Source: Syntrophomonadaceae bacterium (GTDB taxonomy: Bacteria > Bacillota > Dethiobacteria > DTU022). Taken from it: DNA of 12,708 nucleotides. Under the pieces are notes generated by a model. It was not told the DNA's origin. It worked only from the letters and a program-made list of their open reading frames with translations, and made no database searches. Below are positions 7,437 to 12,708 of this stretch, piece by piece. Position 1 is the stretch's first letter; every line of letters begins with the position of its first letter. A program made the translations under genes and the position numbers. The stretch is taken from contig SLQM01000151.1 of assembly GCA_007131435.1 (NCBI GenBank), positions 1 through 12,708 of the forward strand, given 5' to 3'.

Positions 7437-7451
7437 AATATTCAAATATTT
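7437..7451. promoter_or_regulatory. possible CodY-binding site upstream of codY
   Basis: AATATTCAAATATTT matches 11 of 15 positions of the established CodY box AATTTTCWGAAAATT and contains a perfect AATATT/AATATT inverted repeat. It sits next to the -35 box of the codY promoter, a position suited to autoregulation. The region is AT-rich, so chance similarity is quite possible. Confidence 0.3.
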
Positions 7452-7490
7452 AAGGATATAAATAATGACTATTAATATTGGCAACCTTCT

Positions 7491-8711
7491 CTACTCTGCC
7501 TGGAATTGGCGCCTGAACTGTTCTTCAACCTGGCGGTATACTTCCTTCAGAGCTACCCCAGATGAACGGGCAGCCTTTAAGCAGTCTTCATATTCCGGGG
7601 AGTAATCAAGAACTTTTTTTCCCTCACTGGCCGGTGAATATTTAACCCTGATTTCACCCCAGCGGGTTTTAACCAGGCAAATTTCCCGGGGTCGCATGAT
7701 TTTACGGGCAGTAGTAACCCTTAATCCAAGGGTAGAAGTTTCCTGAAATATAATATCCATGGTGGCCTGAATATTGGCAGGTTCGGTTAATACAGTGACC
7801 TGCACGGCAGGTCTATTTTTTTTCATCTGGATCGGGCTGTAATATACATCAAGTGCTCCGGCCTGAAACAGCTTTTCCATCAGGTAGCCATAAATCTCAG
7901 GAGAAAGGTCATCAATGCCGGTCTCAATGATCGCTACATTTTCTTCATGGACAGTCAATTCATTTTCAATTTTACCCAGCACGGTACGCAAATAATTTGG
8001 ATACCCCGGGTCGATGGTGCCGGCCCCGTAGCCTACTTTTTCAACCGCAAAAGCGGGGAGCTGCCCGAATGATTCAGCCAGGGCTGTCACCAGGGCCGCT
8101 CCGGTTGGTGTAACAAGCTCAAAATCGCAGTCGCGACCTTCAACAGGCGCTTTTCGCATGGCCAGAAGCTCTAAGGTTGCCGGTGCCGGCAGGGGGAGCA
8201 TCCCGTGGGCGGTTATCACCTCTCCCCGGCCAAGGGGCAGTGGTGAGCAAAATACTTTTTCAACTCGCAGCAGGTAAAGGGCTGCGGCAGTTCCGACAAT
8301 ATCAATTATAGCGTCAACGGCTCCTACTTCATGAAAATGAACTTTTTCAACGGGAATACCATGAACCTTTGCTTCAGCCTGGGCCAGGGTTCTAAATACT
8401 CGGCTGCTATCTTCAACCACCTGCTGCGGCAGTTTAGCTCTTTCAATTAATGCTAAGATGGCTGGCAGGTTTCTTTCTACAGGGGTTTCATGATCCAGCT
8501 CTACAATAGCCCTGGTCCCGGCAATTCCTTTGCGGGTAACCTTTTCTGCTTTCAGCAAGTAGCCTTTCAGCTCCAGGTTTGCCAGCATTTCGCGCAGTTC
8601 ATTTATGTCCAGCCCAAGGTCAAGGAGGGCGCCAAGGGCCATATCGCCACTGATCCCGCTGTAGCAGTCAAAGTAAAGTGCTTTCCCCTGCCTGAGTGTA
8701 CCGGTTTTCAC
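7491..8711 (-). CDS. larC: LarC, nickel insertion enzyme for the nickel-pincer nucleotide
   Basis: A 406-residue homologue of LarC, the CTP-dependent enzyme that inserts nickel into pyridinium bisthiocarboxylate mononucleotide to complete the cofactor of lactate racemase. Family landmarks are FDCYSGISGDM (14-24), the His-rich KVHFHEVGAVDAIIDIVG (123-140), HGMLPLPAPATLELL (169-183) and ELVTPTGAAL (198-207). A separate C-terminal domain spans about 255-406 and includes LGLRVTTARKIMRPREI. In Lactobacillus plantarum larC is split and read by a programmed frameshift; here it is one uninterrupted frame. The GTG start at 8709-8711 overlaps the larB TGA stop by four bases (GTGA), so the two are coupled. 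No terminator is visible before codY, so some read-through is possible. Confidence 0.95.
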   Translation of the reverse strand: MKTGTLRQGKALYFDCYSGISGDMALGALLDLGLDINELREMLANLELKGYLLKAEKVTRKGIAGTRAIVELDHETPVERNLPAILALIERAKLPQQVVEDSSRVFRTLAQAEAKVHGIPVEKVHFHEVGAVDAIIDIVGTAAALYLLRVEKVFCSPLPLGRGEVITAHGMLPLPAPATLELLAMRKAPVEGRDCDFELVTPTGAALVTALAESFGQLPAFAVEKVGYGAGTIDPGYPNYLRTVLGKIENELTVHEENVAIIETGIDDLSPEIYGYLMEKLFQAGALDVYYSPIQMKKNRPAVQVTVLTEPANIQATMDIIFQETSTLGLRVTTARKIMRPREICLVKTRWGEIRVKYSPASEGKKVLDYSPEYEDCLKAARSSGVALKEVYRQVEEQFRRQFQAE

Positions 8712-9484
8712 TTGCCCTTTTCTCCTTCCCCTACCCTGTTGATCAGGGCCGCCATGTGCCCTGCACCGTAACCATTATCAATATTAACTACGGCCACGCC
8801 GGAAGCACAGCTGTTCAGCATCGTAAATAGGGGAGCCAGGCCTCCCAGGTGGGCGCCGTAACCAACACTTGTCGGCACGGCTATTACGGGGCAGGTTGCC
8901 AGGCCGCCAACTACGCTGGCCAGGGCCCCTTCCATTCCGGCTACCACTACTATTACCCGGGCTTTGCTTAGTATATCCCAGTTATCAAAGAGGCGGTGAA
9001 TACCGGCCACGCCAACATCAAAGAGACGCTCAACCCTGCTGCCCATCAATTCGGCAGTCAGCGCTGCTTCCTCGGCAACAGGCAGGTCTGCAGTCCCGGC
9101 AGAAACCACGGCAACATTTCCGATCGGCTCAGATTCTTCTTTGCTCCTTATCACTATTGCTTTCGCAATCTGCACATATTCTGCCCGGGGATATGCTTTT
9201 TTGACCGCTTCATATACTTCGGGTTTTGCCCGGGTAGCAAGTATTGTGCCTCCCGAAGCGGCAAGCCGCCCCACGATGGCAACAATTTGTTCTATAGTTT
9301 TTCCAGGGCAGTAAATAACCTCTGGAAAACCGCGGCGCAGGTAACGCTGGTGATCGACACGGGCAAACTCTAAGTTCTCATAAGGCAGGATGCGCAGCTT
9401 TTCTATAGCAGCTTCAACATCAAGCTTCCCGCTTTGCACTGCGTTGAGAAGGTTTTTTAAGCTTTCCTGGTTAATATTTTCCAC
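8708..9484 (-). CDS. larB: LarB, pyridinium-3,5-biscarboxylic acid mononucleotide synthase
   Basis: A 258-residue homologue of LarB, which carboxylates and hydrolyses nicotinic acid adenine dinucleotide in the first step of nickel-pincer nucleotide synthesis. The N-terminal helical part has the family's LPYENLEFARVDHQRYLRRG (33-52) and FPEVIYCPGK. The C-terminal half resembles the PurE carboxylase fold, with VVSAGTADLPVAEEA (126-140), VVAGMEGALASVVGGL and VPTSVGYGA. Cys226 in LNSCASG corresponds to the cysteine reported to bind the pyridinium ring in the Lactobacillus enzyme. The start is a GTG at 9482-9484; an in-frame TGA lies nine bases upstream, so no longer form is possible. The purine run GAAGAGGG touches the start codon, an unusually short spacing. 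It leads the larBC unit. Confidence 0.95.
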   Translation of the reverse strand: MENINQESLKNLLNAVQSGKLDVEAAIEKLRILPYENLEFARVDHQRYLRRGFPEVIYCPGKTIEQIVAIVGRLAASGGTILATRAKPEVYEAVKKAYPRAEYVQIAKAIVIRSKEESEPIGNVAVVSAGTADLPVAEEAALTAELMGSRVERLFDVGVAGIHRLFDNWDILSKARVIVVVAGMEGALASVVGGLATCPVIAVPTSVGYGAHLGGLAPLFTMLNSCASGVAVVNIDNGYGAGHMAALINRVGEGEKGK

Positions 9485-9510
9485 CCCTCTTCATTATTGC
9501 ATTACAATAA

Positions 9511-9519
9511 ATTATAACA
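9511..9519 (-). promoter_or_regulatory. extended -10 promoter of larBC
   Basis: On the minus strand TGTTATAAT (9519-9511) is a perfect extended -10 (TGnTATAAT). No good -35 box lies at the right distance, which is usual for this promoter type. Transcription would start near 9504, giving a leader of about 20 bases before the larB GTG. Confidence 0.55.
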
Positions 9520-9643
9520 TAATCAACAGGAATGCTGGAAAAGGAATAACGGCAGAAGGGGCGAAATGTTTTAGAAGCTTTGCCTGAGAACGATTATATT
9601 TTATCATTTTTTGCATCTTATTTTTTATGAGGAGGAACAATTG

Positions 9644-10165
9644 ATGCTAATTGAATTTGAAGGAAAAAAACCGCAGGTAGCCAAAGGGTCTTTTATTGCG
9701 CCAACTGCCACTTTAATTGGTGATGTAATAGTTGAAGAGGGTGCGAGTATCTGGTTCGGGGCAGTTTTGAGGGGCGACTTTGGTCGAATTATTGTAAAAA
9801 AAGGCAGCAGTGTTCAGGATAACACAGTGCTGCATGTTATCCCGGACTGTGAAACCGTGGTTGGCGAAAATGCCACCGTGGCTCACGGTGCAGTTCTGCA
9901 CGGAGGCATAATAGAAAAGGGCGCAATTGTGGGCATGAATGCCGTTATCCAGGATTTTGCCGTGATTGGCGAAGAGTCAATGGTCGCTGCCGGCAGCGTT
10001 GTACCGGCAAATATGCAGGTGCCCAAGCGTCACCTTGCTGCCGGTGTGCCGGCTGAGGTTAAGAAGGAAATTACCGGTTCCTCGCTGATGTGGGTTTCGC
10101 AAAGCGCCCCCATGTACCAGGAACTGGCCCGCAAGTACCTGTCCCAGGGCATCGGCAAAACTTAG
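9644..10165 (+). CDS. gamma-class carbonic anhydrase-like hexapeptide protein
   Basis: A 173-residue left-handed beta-helix protein of the gamma carbonic anhydrase/YrdA/PaaY group. Hexapeptide turns run from about 15 to 125, then a C-terminal helix. The three zinc-ligand histidines are in place: His64 in TVLHV, His81 in VAHGA and His86 in VLHGG. Active-site companions Arg43, Asp45 (LRGD) and Gln58-Asn60 (VQDN) are also kept. The acidic proton-shuttle loops of the archaeal Cam enzyme appear to be missing, so it is closer to the CamH-type homologues, many of which have low or unproven activity. The ATG at 9644 follows GAGGAGG at 8 bases. A longer reading from TTG 9611 would run through this ribosome site and is unlikely. 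It is a single gene, divergent from larB. Confidence 0.92.
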   Translation: MLIEFEGKKPQVAKGSFIAPTATLIGDVIVEEGASIWFGAVLRGDFGRIIVKKGSSVQDNTVLHVIPDCETVVGENATVAHGAVLHGGIIEKGAIVGMNAVIQDFAVIGEESMVAAGSVVPANMQVPKRHLAAGVPAEVKKEITGSSLMWVSQSAPMYQELARKYLSQGIGKT

Positions 10166-10198
10166 ACATCGAAAAATTATATAGATTCAACCCATAAA

Positions 10199-10234
10199 GG
10201 GTGCGAAAGGTCAGTATGGAGCAGCCTTGCGCCC
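10199..10234. repeat. imperfect inverted repeat between convergent genes
   Basis: GGGTGCGAAAGG (10199-10210) can pair with CCTTGCGCCC (10225-10234), giving ten base pairs with a two-base bulge and a 14-base loop. It sits directly beside the terminator hairpin at 10235-10266. On the plus strand it would be the first structure after the carbonic anhydrase gene, but no T-run follows, so it is not a standard terminator. Confidence 0.4.
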
Positions 10235-10266
10235 AAAAAGGCGGCAATCTTTATGATTGCCGCCTT
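10235..10266 (-). terminator. strong Rho-independent terminator of the secreted repeat protein gene
   Basis: A perfect 12-bp stem, AAGGCGGCAATC (10238-10249) with GATTGCCGCCTT (10255-10266), encloses a 5-base loop. On the minus strand it runs into five T residues (10239-10235), so it ends transcription arriving from the gene at 10323-10772. In the other direction there are only two T residues, though the stem may still slow transcription from the carbonic anhydrase gene. Confidence 0.85.
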
Positions 10267-10322
10267 AAATCAAACCGACCTGACATAGAGCCAGCATAAC
10301 AAACTGTCATGTTTTACCTGTT

Positions 10323-10772
10323 TTAGTTGCCTGCCCCTTTACCCGCACTGCCATTAGCGCCTCTGGCAGCGTTAGAAACCGCTTCTCCGAGCGCTCTGCC
10401 ATCTTCCTGGGCTTGTTTCGAAACATTTTCTCCAAAACTCGCATCTCCAGGCGAGCTGCCTCGACCAAGTACTTCCAGGACAGCGTCGGCTACCGGAGAC
10501 CTATTATCTTCTTCGCTTTTTTCAAGTTCACCACTTTTCTCCCGGGCCACGTTTGCAACTTCAGGTATAATTTCATCCGGGTCCATCTTCTGATCCATAT
10601 TCTGGGCAGCGTCCGAAACTTCTTCGCCAAAATTTTGGCCTTCATCTTCGCCTTCTATTTCCGTTGTAACCTTTAAACCCAATAATTCGCTTACCGCTTC
10701 GCTTTGGGCAAACGCGATGCCGCCACCGGCAAGTAATACTACCAGCAGTGCAATCAGGATTGGTTTATTCAT
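10323..10772 (-). CDS. secreted acidic protein with GExVS repeats, function unknown
   Basis: A 149-residue protein I do not recognise. It begins with a clear signal peptide: MNKP, a hydrophobic stretch at about 5-20 and a probable cleavage after AFA (residue 22). The mature part is polar and rich in Glu, Asp, Ala, Gly and Ser, with no membrane segment or cysteine. A short motif recurs three times: NFGEEVSDAAQ (47-57), SFGENVSKQAQ (112-122) and ALGEAVSNAAR (127-137). Weaker relatives are SEAVSELL (24-31) and PEVANVAR (70-77). The spacing is irregular, so this is a motif family rather than a strict tandem repeat. The C-terminus is Gly/Ala-rich. I choose ATG 10770-10772, eight bases after GGAAGG; an in-frame GTG at 10779-10781 overlaps that site. 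It lies downstream of sigI-rsgI on the same strand and has its own terminator. Confidence 0.75.
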   Translation of the reverse strand: MNKPILIALLVVLLAGGGIAFAQSEAVSELLGLKVTTEIEGEDEGQNFGEEVSDAAQNMDQKMDPDEIIPEVANVAREKSGELEKSEEDNRSPVADAVLEVLGRGSSPGDASFGENVSKQAQEDGRALGEAVSNAARGANGSAGKGAGN

Positions 10773-10863
10773 TTTAAGCACCTTCCTTTTCTCTTTAGTT
10801 TATTTTTGGATAATATTATTTTAACAGCCTGAAAGCTTTATACTCCTGCATTCATTTGTTTTA

Positions 10864-10887
10864 TTCGTAAACCCTTTTCATTTTTGG
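10864..10887 (-). promoter_or_regulatory. possible SigI-type promoter for the secreted repeat protein
   Basis: On the minus strand CCAAAAA (10887-10881) is followed after 13 bases by CGAA (10867-10864). SigI promoters of Clostridium thermocellum and Bacillus, as I recall them, have a C/A-tract -35 and a CGWA -10. No convincing sigma-A promoter is visible in the 185 bases between rsgI and this gene. The transcript would start near 10857 with a leader of about 85 bases. This is a pattern match from memory only. Confidence 0.3.
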
Positions 10888-10966
10888 TGATCCAAGAGTT
10901 TAATTTCTCGGGGGGTTTTCTTATCTACCAAAACCCTTTAGTAAATACTTATAATTTATTTCATGC

Positions 10967-11959
10967 CTAAGGCCTTGAATCAGGCGATCCCGGTTTATTA
11001 TCAGGAGCGGAAGGAACCGGTACCGGAACTTGAGGAAGGTCCGGTTGTTTTCCCCCTTTTGCCTTTGCCCTGTCCGGCATTGCAGGTTCATTTGCCGGCA
11101 TCTCCGGGGGGCCGGGCAAATCTTCAGCATCAAATGGGACCTGCGGTGGAAGTTCCGGCACGACGGTAGTGCGAAATTCACTGAAGGGAAGCTTGTCTTT
11201 TAAACTGGCAAGAAGATCAGCAACATGGAGAGCATCACCGGTGGTTATTACTTTACCCTGCTTATGCAGCGCTTCCAATAAAAGGTGTCGGTTCAGCGAT
11301 ATTCCCTTTTCTTTCGCGTTACTGTGATCTTGTTCGTTGGCTCTTGATATGCAGACAGTGCCCGGAATCTCGTAGTATATCAGCTTTGCCTCAATCAAAT
11401 CAGCTATAACCTGCGCGGAAACTTCTGTGCTTTCAATTGGAACAAGAGAAACTAGAACCAGGTTTTCCTCAGCGGCAGGTTCCAGGTAACCTAAATCTAC
11501 AGACCGTGCTATCAGCAGCTCCAGGGTTTCATAAAGGCAGGCCCCCTTTTCCAGACCTTTCAGCAGCAGTTCAGCATCGATGTTATAGGGGCGAAAAGCT
11601 GTAACTTCCAGGTTCTGATCGAAAGAAAATTCAAGGCTGGGGTTTATATCCAAGGCCAAATAGCCCTGAACAGGATCTTCGCAATCTGGAATAATATTAA
11701 CATCTTCCCCATCCGACACAACCGTAAAAAGGCCAGACGTGGGTAAAATAGCTATTAATATAAGTGCTGCAACAGCCAGGCCTGCTATGGCGGCAGCTTT
11801 TTTGGTTCGGGCTGGTTCTGCAGAAGGCAGGCTAATTTCTTCGCCTCGTTTCATATGTCCGCCGGGATGGTCCACTTTATGAAAATCACCATCAGGTGTG
11901 ATCACGATAACATGTTTTTTATATACTTCCAGCACAATCCCTTGCCGGGTTTTATTCAT
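10967..11959 (-). CDS. rsgI: RsgI-type transmembrane anti-sigma factor
   Basis: A 330-residue anti-sigma factor for SigI. Residues 1-50 form the small cytoplasmic RsgI N-terminal domain (QGIVLEVYKKHVIVITPDG and a following beta-rich stretch) that binds SigI. One membrane helix spans about 54-73. The external domain has the family core YLALDINPSLEFSFDQNLEV (100-119). The Asn106-Pro107 bond corresponds to the autocleavage site described for clostridial RsgI proteins, whose cleavage primes regulated proteolysis. Beyond about 268 the chain becomes a proline-rich, probably unfolded tail of some 60 residues. There is no carbohydrate-binding or enzyme domain of the kind fused to many C. thermocellum RsgI proteins, so the signal sensed is unknown. 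The ATG at 11957-11959 overlaps the sigI reading frame by 8 bases and is preceded by AAGGAG. Confidence 0.9.
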   Translation of the reverse strand: MNKTRQGIVLEVYKKHVIVITPDGDFHKVDHPGGHMKRGEEISLPSAEPARTKKAAAIAGLAVAALILIAILPTSGLFTVVSDGEDVNIIPDCEDPVQGYLALDINPSLEFSFDQNLEVTAFRPYNIDAELLLKGLEKGACLYETLELLIARSVDLGYLEPAAEENLVLVSLVPIESTEVSAQVIADLIEAKLIYYEIPGTVCISRANEQDHSNAKEKGISLNRHLLLEALHKQGKVITTGDALHVADLLASLKDKLPFSEFRTTVVPELPPQVPFDAEDLPGPPEMPANEPAMPDRAKAKGGKQPDLPQVPVPVPSAPDNKPGSPDSRP

Positions 11960-12662
11960 CCAAAATGTCTCCTTCTTTCACCAGTTCCTGCGCGTAACTC
12001 TGCAGGTGCGGCAAATCATTCCTGGAAATCAGCAGGGCCAGGGCAATTACATAAGTCCTTCCCCGGTCCAGTATCCTTGGAGTTACCCCTGCCAGCTCAC
12101 AAAGCCGCCTTTTAGGGAGGTTTTTGTTGCTGAAGAGGTAGTCCATCAGCACATTGTCTCCGGCCAAAATTTTAGCCACCTGACGTAATGTTTTTCTGGT
12201 CTGCTTGTGCCTGGGTTGGGTTTTGGCCACCTTTTCAAAACTCAGGTTGAAATCCTTTAAAAGCTGGCTGTACTTTTCAATTTCTATTTCTCTTTCACTG
12301 CGTTCCCAGTCTTCGTTGAAGGCTACACTTGATACCAGGTGATCCGTATCAGGAATACCATCATGTTTTTCTACCTGGCGGAAATAATCTATCAATCTTC
12401 TTTTAATGACCAGCCTGCACAGCAGCTCAAAAGAGCCGCCTTTGGATTTATTATAGGCATCTATAGCTTCATCAAAGGCAATCAAGGCGATACTGAGCTC
12501 GTCATCATGACCCCATTGCAGGGGGCGCCGGCAAACTCGCTGTGCCTCTTTTAATATAAAGGGCCGGTAATATGCAATTAATTTATCCCTGGCCTGGCTA
12601 TCGCCTGAAACTGCTGAACTAAGCCATGATGATATATTATCTTGAGACAAGTCAGGGTTCAC
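11952..12662 (-). CDS. sigI: RNA polymerase sigma factor SigI
   Basis: A 236-residue sigma factor of the SigI family, which directs RNA polymerase to heat-shock, cell-wall or polysaccharide-related genes depending on species. The sigma-2-like region covers about 25-100, with YRPFILKEAQRVCRR, DDELSIALIAFDEAIDAYN (53-71) and LVIKRRLIDYFRQVEKH (84-100). The SigI-specific C-terminal domain with its helix-turn-helix follows at about 130-215 (LPKRRLCELAGVTPRILDRG from 182). The usual sigma-4 domain is absent, as expected for this family. The start is uncertain: GTG 12660-12662 is part of the AAGAGGTG ribosome site, so TTG 12648-12650, some 11 bases after GAGG, may be used and would shorten the protein by four residues. 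The gene is translationally linked to rsgI. Its promoter lies mostly beyond the window edge. Confidence 0.92.
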   Translation of the reverse strand: MNPDLSQDNISSWLSSAVSGDSQARDKLIAYYRPFILKEAQRVCRRPLQWGHDDELSIALIAFDEAIDAYNKSKGGSFELLCRLVIKRRLIDYFRQVEKHDGIPDTDHLVSSVAFNEDWERSEREIEIEKYSQLLKDFNLSFEKVAKTQPRHKQTRKTLRQVAKILAGDNVLMDYLFSNKNLPKRRLCELAGVTPRILDRGRTYVIALALLISRNDLPHLQSYAQELVKEGDILDE

Positions 12663-12680
12663 CTCTTTTCACTAAAAGAA

Positions 12681-12700
12681 TTCGACGTTTGCGAAATTCG
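12681..12700 (-). promoter_or_regulatory. two CGAA elements upstream of sigI
   Basis: On the minus strand CGAA occurs at 12700-12697 and 12684-12681. The first lies within the perfect 9-base palindrome CGAAATTCG (12692-12700). CGAA is the -10 type expected for SigI autoregulation. For the outer copy the -35 would fall outside the window; for the inner copy no C/A-tract lies at the right distance. Confidence 0.25.
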
Positions 12701-12708
12701 TCCTTTAA

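Noticed and set aside
7491..8711. Programmed frameshift in larC as in Lactobacillus plantarum
   Set aside because: Both the N- and C-terminal LarC domains are read in one uninterrupted frame.
8869..9373. Plus-strand open frames of 111 and 125 codons antisense to larB
   Set aside because: larB is a strongly conserved family across its full length; the antisense frames have no recognisable domain or start signals.
9611..9643. TTG at 9611 as the start of the carbonic anhydrase-like protein
   Set aside because: The added residues would be encoded by the AT-rich leader and the GAGGAGG site itself; ATG at 9644 fits the family.
10327..10676. Plus-strand open frames of 87-88 codons across the secreted protein gene
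   Set aside because: They lie wholly antisense to a gene with a signal peptide, ribosome site and terminator, have low-complexity Ser/Pro/Ala composition or mixed composition, and lack ribosome sites.
10910..10915. C6 tract on the minus strand as the -35 element of a SigI promoter
   Set aside because: The nearest downstream CGAA is more than 40 bases away, too far for a promoter spacer; the CCAAAAA/CGAA pair at 10864-10887 fits better.

Overview
The window is ordinary chromosomal DNA of a low-to-medium GC Gram-positive bacterium of the Bacillota, most likely a member of the Clostridia such as a Peptococcaceae- or Syntrophomonas-like anaerobe. The case rests on a CodY regulator with the full diagnostic helix-turn-helix, a SigI/RsgI sigma/anti-sigma pair, strong GGAGG-type ribosome binding sites, frequent GTG starts, and sigma-A promoters with 17-bp spacers. 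The species cannot be fixed from the sequence. There is no rRNA, tRNA, insertion sequence, phage gene or CRISPR array.

Layout, left to right. A FUSC/aromatic-acid-exporter-like membrane protein (+, 43-1056) converges on rph, encoding RNase PH (-, 1074-1832), which lies downstream of a MelB-type (GPH family) cation-coupled transporter (-, 1926-3314). A divergent intergenic region then leads to lemA and htpX (+, 3489-4969), two membrane quality-control genes that overlap by one base. These converge on an operon (-) made of a UPF0316 membrane protein (5813-6334) and glutamate racemase murI (4983-5813), driven by a clear sigma-A promoter (6389-6417). A GT-rich degenerate repeat and the codY terminator follow, then codY itself (-, 6596-7384) with its own promoter. 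Next comes larB-larC (-, 7491-9484), two enzymes of nickel-pincer nucleotide cofactor synthesis. Divergent from larB is a gamma-class carbonic anhydrase-like protein (+, 9644-10165). The right end carries, on the minus strand, sigI (11952-12662) and rsgI (10967-11959), overlapping by 8 bases, followed by a small secreted acidic repeat protein of unknown function (10323-10772) with a strong terminator.

How the parts fit. murI supplies D-glutamate for peptidoglycan, htpX/lemA act on membrane proteins, and sigI/rsgI form a transmembrane signalling module that usually reports on the cell surface. CodY is the global nutrient regulator; its promoter carries repeats that could be an autoregulatory operator. 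larB/larC make the nickel cofactor of lactate racemase-like enzymes, but neither larA nor larE is in the window.

The most interesting part is the right end. The secreted protein downstream of rsgI carries three copies of a GExVS motif. Its leader holds a C/A-tract plus CGAA arrangement that resembles what I recall of SigI promoters, so it may be an output of the SigI/RsgI switch. That link is inference. Most of the rest of the window is conventional.
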